DNA of 64,000 nucleotides from Duganella sp. BJB476 (lineage in GTDB: Bacteria > Pseudomonadota > Gammaproteobacteria > Burkholderiales > Burkholderiaceae_D): NCBI RefSeq assembly GCF_003416895.1, contig NZ_QVIO01000005.1:310001-374000 (forward strand). Direction: 5' to 3'. The notes under the pieces were generated by a model that did no database searches, was not told the DNA's origin, and saw nothing but the letters and a program-made list of their open reading frames with translations. Made by a program: the position numbers and the translations under genes. This document shows, one piece after another, positions 41,522 through 49,622 of this stretch (within the stretch, counting starts at the first letter, position 1; every line of letters starts with the position of its first letter).

Positions 41522-42007
41522 TTAGCCCTGCTCCGCCTTCAGGCGCAGTCGCGCCCGCCATTCGCCCAGCGCCGACAGCGCGCCCTGGAATTCGCGTTCG
41601 ATCAGGTCCGCTTCGGCCGGCGTGACCTTGCCGTCCAGCAGCGCGGTCGATACCGCTTCCGCCACCGCCCCCACCTGGCTCATCACCTTGCACACGGTCT
41701 GCGACAGGTCGTCGTCGCCGATGTTGGCCGGGGTCGGCACGACGAAGGCCGCCATGCCGTGACGCACCAGCAGCGCGTGCAGCGGCAGGTGGGCGTCGGC
41801 CACGCCGGCCTTGTGGCACAGGTCCACCACCGCCGAGACTTCCTCGAACGAAGGGTAGTGCGAGGCGATGGTCGGCGCCAGCTTGTTGCGCAGGACGTTG
41901 ACCGAGATGCCCATCGCCTGCGCCAACGCGTCGATGCCGCCGGGATAGCTGCGCGCCACTTTGTAGAGCGCGTCGTGTTGATTCATGTCGAGGTATTTGC
42001 GTGTCAT
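41522..42007 (-). CDS. Phage CII-like (CP76-type) regulatory protein
   Basis: The 161-residue protein has MNQHDALYKVARSYPGGIDA and LAQAMGISVNVLRNKLAP, the helix-turn-helix opening of the phage regulatory CII (CP76) family, followed by PSFEEVSAVVDLCHKAG. The C-terminal part is helical (LLDGKVTPAEADLIEREFQGA). Relatives act in lysogeny of P2-like phages, but no phage gene surrounds it. The ATG at 42007 has AAGG about 10 bases upstream; an ATG at 41986 is possible. It is divergent from the YjfK/YjfJ-type set. Confidence 0.7.
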   Translation of the reverse strand: MTRKYLDMNQHDALYKVARSYPGGIDALAQAMGISVNVLRNKLAPTIASHYPSFEEVSAVVDLCHKAGVADAHLPLHALLVRHGMAAFVVPTPANIGDDDLSQTVCKVMSQVGAVAEAVSTALLDGKVTPAEADLIEREFQGALSALGEWRARLRLKAEQG

Positions 42008-42093
42008 GGTGAAGCGAGCCTTTTATTACCGATGCAGTCGCCGACGCGCGGCGCTATGCTGATTTTCATTCAACTTCTTTGCGAAACGACATC

Positions 42094-42894
42094 ATGAAGT
42101 CCTTCCATACTGCACTGTTATTGACGCTGTGCCTTGCGCTAGGCACCGATGGGCTGGCGGAGGCGCGTACGTCTTCACATTCTGGCACATCGTCGTCGTA
42201 TAAAAGTGGATTTTCTTCACAAAAGAGCAACTCCACGCGGAGCTCGCCGGTCGCGCCGCCGGCCGATCGCCAGAGCGGCCCCGGCGCTTTCGGCAAGGCG
42301 CCCGGCTCGCCGGCCTCGGCCACGCCGCGCAACACCTCGGCCGCCTCGCGCGACCTTGACCAGAGCGCGGCCCAGGCCAACGCGCTGAAAACGCTGGACG
42401 CCCGCCGGGCCGCCGCCGCCGCGCCGACCGCGCCGCCGCCGTTAAACGATACGGTTTCCCGGCCGCAGCCATCGCCGGTGTATCAGGCGCCGCCGGTGTA
42501 CCAGCAGGCGCCGATCATCGTGCAGCAGCCAAGTAGCGGCCTGATGCACGGCGTGCTGGGCTTCATGCTGGGCCGGGCGATGAGCCAGAGCCATCAGCCG
42601 GTGTCGTACCCGACCACGACGGCGCCAGCCGCCGCCGGCCAGGCACCGGCACCGGTACCGGCAGACGGCGCTGCCGTCCAGGCCGGCATGGTCAACGGCA
42701 TGCCGGGACTGGGTGATCCGGTCCCGGCCGCCCGAGTCCCAGCGCCGGCGCCGTCCTTCCTGGCCACGGTGGCGCGCTGGTTGGTCTGGCTAGGTGTGCT
42801 GAGCGTGATGGTGTGGGCGCTGGTGTACACGGTGCGCAAGCTGCGCCGCCTGCGGGCGGGCAATGCAACGAATTATTCATTTGAAAGGAATTGA
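42094..42894 (+). CDS. Secreted Ser/Pro-rich protein with C-terminal membrane anchor
   Basis: The 266-residue protein has a signal peptide (LLLTLCLALGTDGLAEA), a Ser/Thr-rich stretch (TSSHSGTSSSYKSGFSSQK), a long Ala/Pro-rich linker and one C-terminal transmembrane helix (WLVWLGVLSVMVWALVYTV) before a basic tail. I recognise no domain. The ATG at 42094 gives the signal peptide. It ends one base before the DUF2491 start, so it is probably part of that envelope module. Confidence 0.65.
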   Translation: MKSFHTALLLTLCLALGTDGLAEARTSSHSGTSSSYKSGFSSQKSNSTRSSPVAPPADRQSGPGAFGKAPGSPASATPRNTSAASRDLDQSAAQANALKTLDARRAAAAAPTAPPPLNDTVSRPQPSPVYQAPPVYQQAPIIVQQPSSGLMHGVLGFMLGRAMSQSHQPVSYPTTTAPAAAGQAPAPVPADGAAVQAGMVNGMPGLGDPVPAARVPAPAPSFLATVARWLVWLGVLSVMVWALVYTVRKLRRLRAGNATNYSFERN

Positions 42895-42895
42895 G

Positions 42896-43681
42896 ATGGG
42901 CTGGTCGGATGCATACAACTACCTGCGCAATGGCGCGGCCAAGCTGGGCGGCGCAGAGGCGCCGCGCACGGACCAGGGCTTGCCGCTGGGAGCGCGCATC
43001 GGCAGCGTGATCCAGTTGCAGCAGTCTCCGCTGCTGCGCGCGGCCGGCGACGGTTCGCTGATCACGCTGCCGGACGCGGGCGACACCCGCATCGTCGCGG
43101 TGTCGCAGATCCGGCTCAAGCAGAGCGGCGGCCTGTACCGCTACTACCTGGACACCGGCGACCGGGAGTCGAAAGAGAAGTTCCTGCAGGTGTACCAGGA
43201 CGCCCAGGGCCAGGTGGCCGAGGTGATGTATTGCACCCAGCTGGCCCGCGTGATCCCGGAAACGGTGGAAGACCAGGAAGCCTACATGGGCCTGGCCGGC
43301 GCCGGCCTGGGCGACCGCAGCTACACGCTGTGGCGCGAGCAGCTGGGCGATGTCGGGCTGGACGAAGCCGACCTCGACCTGGTGTTCGGCGAGCGCGACG
43401 GCGTCGACTACCGGCGCGACGCCGGCGACCCCAACGCCGAGTTCGTCACGCCGTTCTCCGGCACCGAGACCCGGCTGGACGACGCCAGCGGCCGCACCGG
43501 CCTGCGCCAGGAAATGTATTTCATGCCGTATGTGCGCGAACTGCGCGGCGGCGGCAACGAATATTTGCTGATCACGACTGAAATCATCAGCAGCGTGAAC
43601 GGCGATGCATCAAAACGCGGGATCCATGTCGACTTCGTCATTGGCATCCCGGTTGAGCAGCAACGCGTCGTTATCCAATGA
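42896..43681 (+). CDS. DUF2491 (YjfK-type) protein
   Basis: The 261-residue protein matches DUF2491, with LPLGARIGSVIQLQQSPLLRA near residue 30 and YYLDTGDRESKEKFLQVYQD near residue 85, ending VDFVIGIPVEQQRV. In E. coli yjfK lies in a membrane-stress gene set with the PspA-like yjfJ, as it does here. AAAGGA precedes the ATG at 42896. No function is established. Confidence 0.82.
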   Translation: MGWSDAYNYLRNGAAKLGGAEAPRTDQGLPLGARIGSVIQLQQSPLLRAAGDGSLITLPDAGDTRIVAVSQIRLKQSGGLYRYYLDTGDRESKEKFLQVYQDAQGQVAEVMYCTQLARVIPETVEDQEAYMGLAGAGLGDRSYTLWREQLGDVGLDEADLDLVFGERDGVDYRRDAGDPNAEFVTPFSGTETRLDDASGRTGLRQEMYFMPYVRELRGGGNEYLLITTEIISSVNGDASKRGIHVDFVIGIPVEQQRVVIQ

Positions 43682-43707
43682 CGCGCAACTTTTTAAGGAC
43701 GACTGAC

Positions 43708-44520
43708 ATGAGCAACTTGAATGGCTGGGGTTTGACCGCGCGCCTGATTTCCAAACATTTTGGCGCGCTGGGCGACCGTGTTTCCGAAGCGATCGCCAAT
43801 TTTGATCCGGAAACGGCCACCGAGGCCGACCGCGACCGGCTGGCCGACAGCCTGCGCCTGACCGCGCAAAAACTGGCCGCCGCCCGCAGCTCCTTCGACA
43901 AGGAAGCGGCCGACGTGGTCAAGCTGCGCCAGCTGATCGCCACCGACGAGCAGGCGGCCGGCACCTTGGCCGACCGTCTGGCCGCCGGCAAGATCTCGGA
44001 AGCGACCATCACCCTGTTCTGCGACGAGCTGGAAGGCAACAAGGCGCGCATGCCGCAGGAATTGCAGGAAGAAGCCGACGCCCGTCAGTACATGGACGAA
44101 CTGCAAACCATCGTCGACGCGCTGTCCAAGCAGCTGGCCGAGTTCGATTCGGCGGCGAAGAAGGCGATGCAGGCGCTGGCCTCGGCCCGCGCCCAGCAGG
44201 ATTTGCAGAACCTGCGCGCCGAGCGCCAGAGCCAGCTGGCCGGGCTGTCCGGCATGCGCGGCAATTCCAGCGCGCTGAACGCGCTGACCCGCCGCGCCCA
44301 GGCCATCAGCAACGAGGCGGCCGGCATGAAGATCGTCACCGACATCGGCCAGCGTCCGTACGAGCAGGCGGCCGAGCTGGAGGCGATCCGCAAGTCGGTC
44401 AGCCAGCCTGGCATCGCCAACGAATCGGCGCTGGCGCGTTTGCAGCGGCTGTCCGGCCAGCAGCCGGCGCAGCTGGCCGCGCCGCAGGAAGCGGCCCCTC
44501 TGGCGCTGGGCAAAGCGTAA
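43708..44520 (+). CDS. PspA/IM30-like (YjfJ-type) protein
   Basis: The 270-residue protein is almost entirely coiled helix rich in Ala, Gln and charged residues, with RLISKHFGALGDRVSEAIAN at the start, the pattern of the PspA/IM30 family that assembles on membranes. It lies 26 bases after the DUF2491 gene. The ATG at 43708 is chosen because the earlier one overlaps the DUF2491 stop. The expected further partners of the set (DUF350, a synthetase) are absent. Confidence 0.78.
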   Translation: MSNLNGWGLTARLISKHFGALGDRVSEAIANFDPETATEADRDRLADSLRLTAQKLAAARSSFDKEAADVVKLRQLIATDEQAAGTLADRLAAGKISEATITLFCDELEGNKARMPQELQEEADARQYMDELQTIVDALSKQLAEFDSAAKKAMQALASARAQQDLQNLRAERQSQLAGLSGMRGNSSALNALTRRAQAISNEAAGMKIVTDIGQRPYEQAAELEAIRKSVSQPGIANESALARLQRLSGQQPAQLAAPQEAAPLALGKA

Positions 44521-44548
44521 GCCTGCGCTGAATTGGCTACAATAGAGG

Positions 44549-44586
44549 CCGGTGGCGTCGTGTTGACGCCGCCGGTTTTCTTTTTT
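44549..44586 (+). terminator. Terminator after the PspA-like gene
   Basis: CCGGTGGCGTC GTGTT GACGCCGCCGG makes an 11-bp stem with one T-G pair, followed by TTTTC and TTTTTT. It ends 13 bases before the ybeD start codon, so ybeD needs a promoter very near, or some read-through. Confidence 0.8.
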
Positions 44587-44599
44587 GATTGGAATGAAT

Positions 44600-44875
44600 A
44601 TGCAAGCGATCCCGCCGTCAGAGTCCCTCATCGAGTACCCGAGCGACTTCCCGATCAAGGTGATGGGCCCGACTCATATCGATTTCGCCCCGACCATCGT
44701 GCTGGTGGTGCAAAAGCACGACAAGGATTTCCATGAAGGCAAAATGGAAGTGCGTCCTTCGCCCAAGGGCAACTACACCGGCCTGACCGTGACCGTGCGC
44801 GCCATCAGCCGCGAGCAGCTCGACGCGCTGTACAACGAACTGTCGGCACACCCGATGGTCAAAATCGTCATGTAA
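44600..44875 (+). CDS. ybeD: YbeD/DUF493 family protein
   Basis: The 91-residue protein is the small ferredoxin-like YbeD, with LIEYPSDFPIKVMGPTH and GNYTGLTVTVRAISREQLDA, ending MVKIVM. It has an ACT-like fold and unknown function and is usually next to lipB, as it would be here but for the LysR-GST insertion. The ATG at 44600 is placed six bases after GGA; ATG at 44594 is possible. Confidence 0.92.
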   Translation: MQAIPPSESLIEYPSDFPIKVMGPTHIDFAPTIVLVVQKHDKDFHEGKMEVRPSPKGNYTGLTVTVRAISREQLDALYNELSAHPMVKIVM

Positions 44876-44883
44876 TCAACGCC

Positions 44884-44959
44884 GTCGTTCCCGCGTAGGC
44901 GGGAACCTATAGAACGCTGGCTTAGCCAGCTAAGTATGGATTCCCGCCTGCGCGGGAAT
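44884..44959. repeat. REP-like palindrome pair
   Basis: GTCGTTCCCGC GTAG GCGGGAAC at the left and ATTCCCGC CTGC GCGGGAAT at the right flank the internal hairpin GCTGGC TTA GCCAGC (44916-44930). The outer units are the well-known GTC-TTCCCGC-GCGGGAA type of bacterial extragenic palindrome, and together they form a bidirectional structure. It lies between the convergent ybeD and LysR genes and probably acts as their shared terminator. Confidence 0.8.
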
Positions 44960-44966
44960 GACGACG

Positions 44967-45866
44967 TCAGGCTTGCTGGCGCTGGAAGACGGCAATCTCC
45001 TCCAGCAGCCAGTCGCGGAACGCCTGGACCTGCGGCCTGCCGGCCGCTCCGGGCGGCGAAACGAAGAAGTATTCATCCGGGCACGGCGTGGCGGTATCGA
45101 ACAGCCGCAGCAGTTGTCCGGAGGCGATCTCCTGCATCGCCACCACATGGCGCACCAGCGCCACCCCGTTGCCGTCGGCGGCGGAGCGTATCAGCATCGA
45201 CAAATCCTCGAACATCAAGCCGCCTGACGGCTCGGCCATGTCGACCCCGGCCGCGCGCAGCCAGGGCGACCACGGCTCCACCGAGCGCAGCAGCGTGTGC
45301 TGGCGCAGCTCGTGTGGTGTTGTGGGTTGCCGCCCGCCGCGATAGTGGGGACTCACTACCGGGTAGTAGACGTCGCCCATCAGCCGCTGCACCACCAGCC
45401 CCGGATAGTTGCCGCGTCCGAAGCGGATGCCGACATCGATGCCGTCGCGCGCCAGGTCCTGCAGTTGTCCGCTCGATTGCAGCACCACCTCGATATCCGG
45501 GTACAGGTCGATAAACCGGCCCAGCCGGGGCGCCAGCCAGCGCGCGGCAAACGATGGAATCGATGAAATCGTCAGCCGCTGGTTGACGCTGGAAGCCCGC
45601 ATGGCGTCGGCCGCGGCGGCGATATCGGCAAAGGATTTGCCTAAAAACTGGGCAAATTTGAGCGCATCGCTAGTTATTTTCACCTGTCGGCCATGGCGCA
45701 CGAACAGCGGCCGCCCCAATTCCTCCTCCAAAGCGCGCACCTGATGGCTGATCGCGCCATGCGTCAGATGCAACTCTTCCGCCGCCCGCGAGAAGTTCTC
45801 GTGGCGTGCCGCCGCCTCGAAGGCGCGCAGTGCGGAAAAATTGGGCAGGCGGCGGCTGGCGCTCAT
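44967..45866 (-). CDS. LysR family regulator (GcvA-like)
   Basis: The 299-residue regulator has the LysR helix-turn-helix (FSALRAFEAAARHENFSRAA then LTHGAISHQVRALEEELG) and a substrate-binding domain with RLTISSIPSFAARWLAPRLG and DGIDVGIRFG. The tail region resembles GcvA. It is divergent from a glutathione S-transferase gene, which is probably its target, across 122 bp with a perfect palindrome. Confidence 0.93.
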   Translation of the reverse strand: MSASRRLPNFSALRAFEAAARHENFSRAAEELHLTHGAISHQVRALEEELGRPLFVRHGRQVKITSDALKFAQFLGKSFADIAAAADAMRASSVNQRLTISSIPSFAARWLAPRLGRFIDLYPDIEVVLQSSGQLQDLARDGIDVGIRFGRGNYPGLVVQRLMGDVYYPVVSPHYRGGRQPTTPHELRQHTLLRSVEPWSPWLRAAGVDMAEPSGGLMFEDLSMLIRSAADGNGVALVRHVVAMQEIASGQLLRLFDTATPCPDEYFFVSPPGAAGRPQVQAFRDWLLEEIAVFQRQQA

Positions 45867-45931
45867 CAGGTCGGCATGCTGTGGATAACTATGTGAATAA
45901 AATTAGCTAGAATCACGAAAATATAACGTTA

Positions 45932-45943
45932 TACAGGCGCTAC
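45932..45943. promoter_or_regulatory. Palindrome in the LysR-GST gap
   Basis: TATAACGTTATA is a perfect 12-bp palindrome with a T-N10-A-like form, about midway between the divergent genes. Direct repeats ATGTGAATAAA (45891 and 45957) flank it. This is where a LysR protein would be expected to bind. Confidence 0.45.
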
Positions 45944-45988
45944 GGCAAGGCTTACCATGTGAATAAATCTACTCTAGCCGGAGCCATC

Positions 45989-46618
45989 ATGCCTTTTGAA
46001 CTGTATGTCGACAGCCTTTTCACCAGTCCTTACGCCATGTCGGCCTTTGTCGCGCTGACCGAAAAAGGCTTGCCGTTCACCGTCAAGACCGTGGACCTGG
46101 AAGCCGGCCAGCAGAAACAAAGCGCCTACACGGCGCGCGCGCTGACCGCCCGGGTGCCGGCGCTGGTCGAGGGCGATTTTGTGTTGACCGAGTCGACCGC
46201 CATCACCGAATACCTGGAAGAGAGCTTCCCGGCGCCGGAATACATCGCGCTGTACCCGAAAGACCGTCGCCAGCGCGCCCAGGCGCGGCAGATCCAGGCC
46301 TGGCTGCGCAGCGACCTGCTGCCGGTGCGCGCCGAGCGGGACACGGAAACTGTATTTTTTGGCAAGGCTAGCCAGCCGCTGACGGCCGCCGGCCAGGCCG
46401 CCGCCGGCAAACTGATCCACGCCGCCAGCCAGCTGGTGCAGGAGGGCCGCCCCAACCTGTTCGATACCTGGTCGCTGGCCGATGTCGACCTGACGCTGAT
46501 GCTGAACCGCCTGATCCTGAACGGCGATGAGGTGCCGCAAAAGCTCAAGGACTACGCCGCCGGCCAGTGGCAGCGGCCGTCCATCCAGCAGTGGCTGGAG
46601 CGTCACCAGCCGGGCTGA
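45989..46618 (+). CDS. yfcF: Glutathione S-transferase, YfcF type
   Basis: The 209-residue protein has an N-terminal thioredoxin-like domain (ELYVDSLFTSPYAMSAFVAL then VPALVEGDFVLTESTAITEYLE) and a helical C-terminal domain with RQRAQARQIQAWLRSDLLP and NLFDTWSLADVDLTLMLNRL. This resembles E. coli YfcF closely. It conjugates or reduces with glutathione and may protect from peroxides. The ATG at 45989 follows GGAG. Confidence 0.9.
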   Translation: MPFELYVDSLFTSPYAMSAFVALTEKGLPFTVKTVDLEAGQQKQSAYTARALTARVPALVEGDFVLTESTAITEYLEESFPAPEYIALYPKDRRQRAQARQIQAWLRSDLLPVRAERDTETVFFGKASQPLTAAGQAAAGKLIHAASQLVQEGRPNLFDTWSLADVDLTLMLNRLILNGDEVPQKLKDYAAGQWQRPSIQQWLERHQPG

Positions 46619-46632
46619 TTTATAATGGCGGC

Positions 46633-47319
46633 ATGACGTCTCCTACCCCAACCGAGCCGGCGCTGATACGCCACCTCGGCCTCGCCGACTACGACAGCAC
46701 TTTCGCCGCGATGCGCGCCTTCACCGACGCGCGCACTCCGGACACCCGCGACGAACTGTGGATCGTCGAGCACCCGCCCGTGTTCACGCTGGGCCTGGGC
46801 GCCGACCGCGGCCACCTGCTGGCGGGCGCGGATGCCATCCCGGTGGTGCAGACCGACCGCGGCGGCGAAGTCACCTTCCACGGCCCCGGCCAGGTGGTCA
46901 TCTACATGCTGATGGACCTGCGCCGCAACAAGCCGGGCGGCAAGCTGTACGCCCGGCAATTCGTCAATAAAATCGAGCAGGCGATCATCAACGTCTTAGG
47001 CGCGTATAATCTCGTCGGTGAGCGCGTTGACGGCGCGCCGGGCATCTACATGGCCGGCGGACCGAAACAAGGCGCCAAAATCGCCGCGCTCGGCTTGAAA
47101 GTGCGCGGCAACGGTTGCACCTATCATGGGCTGTCGCTGAATGTGGCGATGGATCTGGCCCCGTTTTCCTGGATTAATCCTTGCGGCTATGCCGGGCTGG
47201 AAACAGTCGATATGCGCACCGTCGGCGCGACCGCAGTGTTGTCCGACGTGCAACAGCAGCTGGCCGATGAGCTGATCAGCGTTCTGGCGCATGTGGCCGA
47301 ACCCGCAGTACACGAATAA
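46633..47319 (+). CDS. lipB: Octanoyltransferase
   Basis: LipB moves octanoate from acyl carrier protein to lipoyl domains, the first step of protein lipoylation. The 228-residue protein has the family motif RGGEVTFHGPGQVVIYML near residue 75, the catalytic Cys in PCGYAGLETVDM near the C-terminus and the Lys in GAKIAALGLKVR. It is followed by lipA after 31 bases, so the pathway genes are co-transcribed. Confidence 0.97.
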   Translation: MTSPTPTEPALIRHLGLADYDSTFAAMRAFTDARTPDTRDELWIVEHPPVFTLGLGADRGHLLAGADAIPVVQTDRGGEVTFHGPGQVVIYMLMDLRRNKPGGKLYARQFVNKIEQAIINVLGAYNLVGERVDGAPGIYMAGGPKQGAKIAALGLKVRGNGCTYHGLSLNVAMDLAPFSWINPCGYAGLETVDMRTVGATAVLSDVQQQLADELISVLAHVAEPAVHE

Positions 47320-47350
47320 CCAAACTTTGCCCGCGAGGGCACGCAGCCAA

Positions 47351-48337
47351 ATGACTTCTGAAACCACCACCAGCGTTGCCCCGGCTTACAACCCAAGCGA
47401 AAAGCAAAAAGGCGCCAGCAAGACCGCGCGCATCCCGATCAAGATCGTGCCGATCGAGCAAGTCGAGCGCCTGAAAAAGCCGGACTGGATCCGCGTCAAG
47501 GCGGCCTCGGCGTCGACCCGTTTCTACGAAATCAAGGACATCCTGCGCGAGAACAAGCTGGTGACCGTGTGCGAAGAAGCGAGCTGCCCGAACATCGGCG
47601 AATGCTTCGGCAAGGGCACTGCGACCTTCATGATCATGGGCGACAAGTGCACCCGCCGCTGCCCGTTCTGCGACGTCGGCCACGGCCGCCCGGATCCGCT
47701 GGACAAGGAAGAGCCGTTCAACCTGTCGAAGACCATCGCCGAGCTGCGCCTGAGCTACGTGGTGATCACCTCGGTCGACCGCGACGATTTGCGTGACGGC
47801 GGCGCCGGCCACTTCGTCGAGTGCATCCAGAACACCCGCGCGCTGTCGCCGAAGACCCAGATCGAAGTGCTGGTGCCGGACTTCCGCGGCCGCCTGCAAA
47901 AGGCGCTGGACATCTTCAAGGACGGCCTGCCGGACGTGATGAACCACAACCTGGAAACCGTGCCGCGCCTGTACAAGGAAGCGCGTCCGGGTTCGGATTA
48001 CATGCACTCCTTGCAGCTGCTGAAGGAATTCAAGGATCTGTACCCTGCGGTGAAGACCAAGTCCGGCATCATGGTCGGCCTGGGCGAGACCGACGAAGAG
48101 ATCCTGCAAGTGATGCGCGACATGCGCGAGCACAACATCGACATGCTGACCATCGGCCAGTATCTGGCGCCGTCGAACAGCCACCTGCCGGTGCGCCGCT
48201 ACGTGCACCCGGACGTGTTCAAGATGTTCGAAGCCGAAGCCTACAAGATGGGCTTCAAGCACGCCGCCGTCGGCGCCATGGTCCGCAGCTCCTACCACGC
48301 GGACGAGCAGGCGCACAACGTGCTGGCCGCCGGCTAG
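47351..48337 (+). CDS. lipA: Lipoyl synthase
   Basis: LipA inserts two sulfur atoms into octanoyl groups using radical SAM chemistry. The 328-residue protein has the auxiliary cluster cysteines in CEEASCPNIGECF and the radical SAM motif CTRRCPFCDVGHGRP. It ends with a canonical lipA tail (AVGAMVRSSYHADEQAHNV). The ATG at 47351 follows GCAGCCAA without a strong ribosome site, which suggests coupling to lipB. It has its own terminator. Confidence 0.97.
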   Translation: MTSETTTSVAPAYNPSEKQKGASKTARIPIKIVPIEQVERLKKPDWIRVKAASASTRFYEIKDILRENKLVTVCEEASCPNIGECFGKGTATFMIMGDKCTRRCPFCDVGHGRPDPLDKEEPFNLSKTIAELRLSYVVITSVDRDDLRDGGAGHFVECIQNTRALSPKTQIEVLVPDFRGRLQKALDIFKDGLPDVMNHNLETVPRLYKEARPGSDYMHSLQLLKEFKDLYPAVKTKSGIMVGLGETDEEILQVMRDMREHNIDMLTIGQYLAPSNSHLPVRRYVHPDVFKMFEAEAYKMGFKHAAVGAMVRSSYHADEQAHNVLAAG

Positions 48338-48358
48338 AAATTCAGCAACACCAAGAGA

Positions 48359-48391
48359 AGCAAGCCCTCGCAAGACGGCTTGCTTTTTTTT
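48359..48391 (+). terminator. Intrinsic terminator of lipA
   Basis: AGCAAGCC and GGCTTGCT form an 8-bp stem around CTCGCAAGAC, followed by a run of eight T residues. It begins 21 bases after the lipA stop. Confidence 0.9.
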
Positions 48392-48480
48392 CGTTGATCG
48401 ATATCAGAGGATCGTCATATACGTGCCTTGTCTTCATCTTTACGCAAGCTAGACTGGAATTAGTTTGCCCGGAGATGAAC

Positions 48481-48717
48481 ATGGCGATATTCGATATTGA
48501 TGAAGCGAAAATCAGGCTATCGACACTGATCGAGGATGCTTCCAATGGCCAGGAAGTCATCATCGCCGCAGGTGGCAAACCTCTTGTCCGACTGGTAGCG
48601 ATCCACGCTCATGGAGCATTGCGAAAGCCCGGCTCAATGAAGGGAAAGATCTGGATCGCCGATGATTTTGATGGGCCACTCCCTGAAGACATACAGGCTG
48701 CATTCGAAGGCAAATAG
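48481..48717 (+). CDS. Phd/YefM-type antitoxin
   Basis: The 78-residue protein has the Phd/YefM/VapB pattern: MAIFDIDEAKIRLSTLIEDA, GQEVIIAAGGKPLVRLVAI, then a flexible tail. It binds and neutralises the partner toxin and represses the operon. The ATG at 48481 is six bases after GGAG. Its stop overlaps the GTG of the PIN-domain gene by one base. The region looks less GC-rich than its flanks, suggesting import. Confidence 0.85.
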   Translation: MAIFDIDEAKIRLSTLIEDASNGQEVIIAAGGKPLVRLVAIHAHGALRKPGSMKGKIWIADDFDGPLPEDIQAAFEGK

Positions 48718-48947
48718 TGCAGCTTCTACTAGACACCCATGTCTTGCTCTGGTGGCTGCAAGACAGTCGAAAGTTGCCCCGGCGTTCACGCGCCCGTATC
48801 GCGGCAGCGCAGGTGGGGTTGTTACCTCCAATCCATCGCGATCCATTTGACCGCATGCTGGTTGCCCAGGCCATCTGCGAAACCATGAAACTGTTGACCG
48901 CCGACCGCGTTTTGGCGGACTATTCCGAACTTGTCGAAATAGTCTGA
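48717..48947 (+). pseudogene. VapC-type PIN toxin with internal in-frame deletion
   Basis: The 76-residue frame has the beginning (LLLDTHVLLWWLQDSRKL) and end (HRDPFDRMLVAQAICETM and LLTADRVLADYSE) of a VapC-type ribonuclease. About 50 residues between them are missing, including the SLWEI-type segment with an acidic site. Full-length relatives have about 125 residues. Three of the four acidic positions remain, but the deletion should destroy the fold. The frame is otherwise open, so it may still be translated. Confidence 0.7.
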
Positions 48948-48959
48948 GTCGGGGGATGA

Positions 48960-49622
48960 ATGAGCGTTCGTATCGAGGCTTCCTGGAAGGCACGGTTGGA
49001 GCAGGAGTTTGAACAGCCTTACTGGGAAAGCCTGACGTCCTTCGTGCGGGCGGAGTATGCGGCGCATCAGTGCTGCCCGGCCGGCAAGAACATCTTCAAG
49101 GCCTTCGATCTGACGCCGTTCGATGACGTCAAGGTCGTCATCCTCGGGCAGGACCCGTATCACACTCCCGGCGCGGCGATGGGTTTTTGCTTCTCGGTGC
49201 CGGAAGGCAATCGCCCGCAACCGAGCTTGCAGAACATCTTCCAGGAACTGCGCAACGACCTTGGCCTCGACCGCCGCCAGACCGATCTGACGGATTGGGC
49301 GCAGCAAGGCGTGTTCCTGCTGAACAGCGTGCTCACCGTGCGCGCCCGCGAGGCCGGCTCGCATGCCCACAAAGGTTGGGAGACCTTCACCGACAGCGCC
49401 ATCCGCCACCTGTCCGAACAACGCGAGCATCTCGTGTTCATCCTGTGGGGCAGCTACGCGATATCGAAGAAAGCCTTTATCGACGGGCGAAAACACCTGG
49501 TCATCACCTCGCCGCATCCGTCGCCGTTCTCGGCGCACAAGGGCTTCTTCGGCAGCAAACCGTTCTCGCGCGCGAATGACTATCTGGCGGCTCACGGCCA
49601 GACACCTATCCAATGGGCGTGA
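48960..49622 (+). CDS. ung: Uracil-DNA glycosylase
   Basis: Ung removes uracil from DNA. The 220-residue protein has the catalytic water-activating motif GQDPYHTPGAAMGFCFSV near residue 63, the DNA-intercalation loop HPSPFSAHKGF near the end and LTDWAQQGVFLLNSVLTV. Length is normal for family I. Its last 17 bases overlap the convergent HupE/UreJ-like gene. Confidence 0.97.
   Translation: MSVRIEASWKARLEQEFEQPYWESLTSFVRAEYAAHQCCPAGKNIFKAFDLTPFDDVKVVILGQDPYHTPGAAMGFCFSVPEGNRPQPSLQNIFQELRNDLGLDRRQTDLTDWAQQGVFLLNSVLTVRAREAGSHAHKGWETFTDSAIRHLSEQREHLVFILWGSYAISKKAFIDGRKHLVITSPHPSPFSAHKGFFGSKPFSRANDYLAAHGQTPIQWA

Noticed and set aside
45880..45888. A single DnaA-box 9-mer upstream of the LysR gene
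   Set aside because: One isolated copy is within chance in a window this size; only the cluster after glmU stands out.
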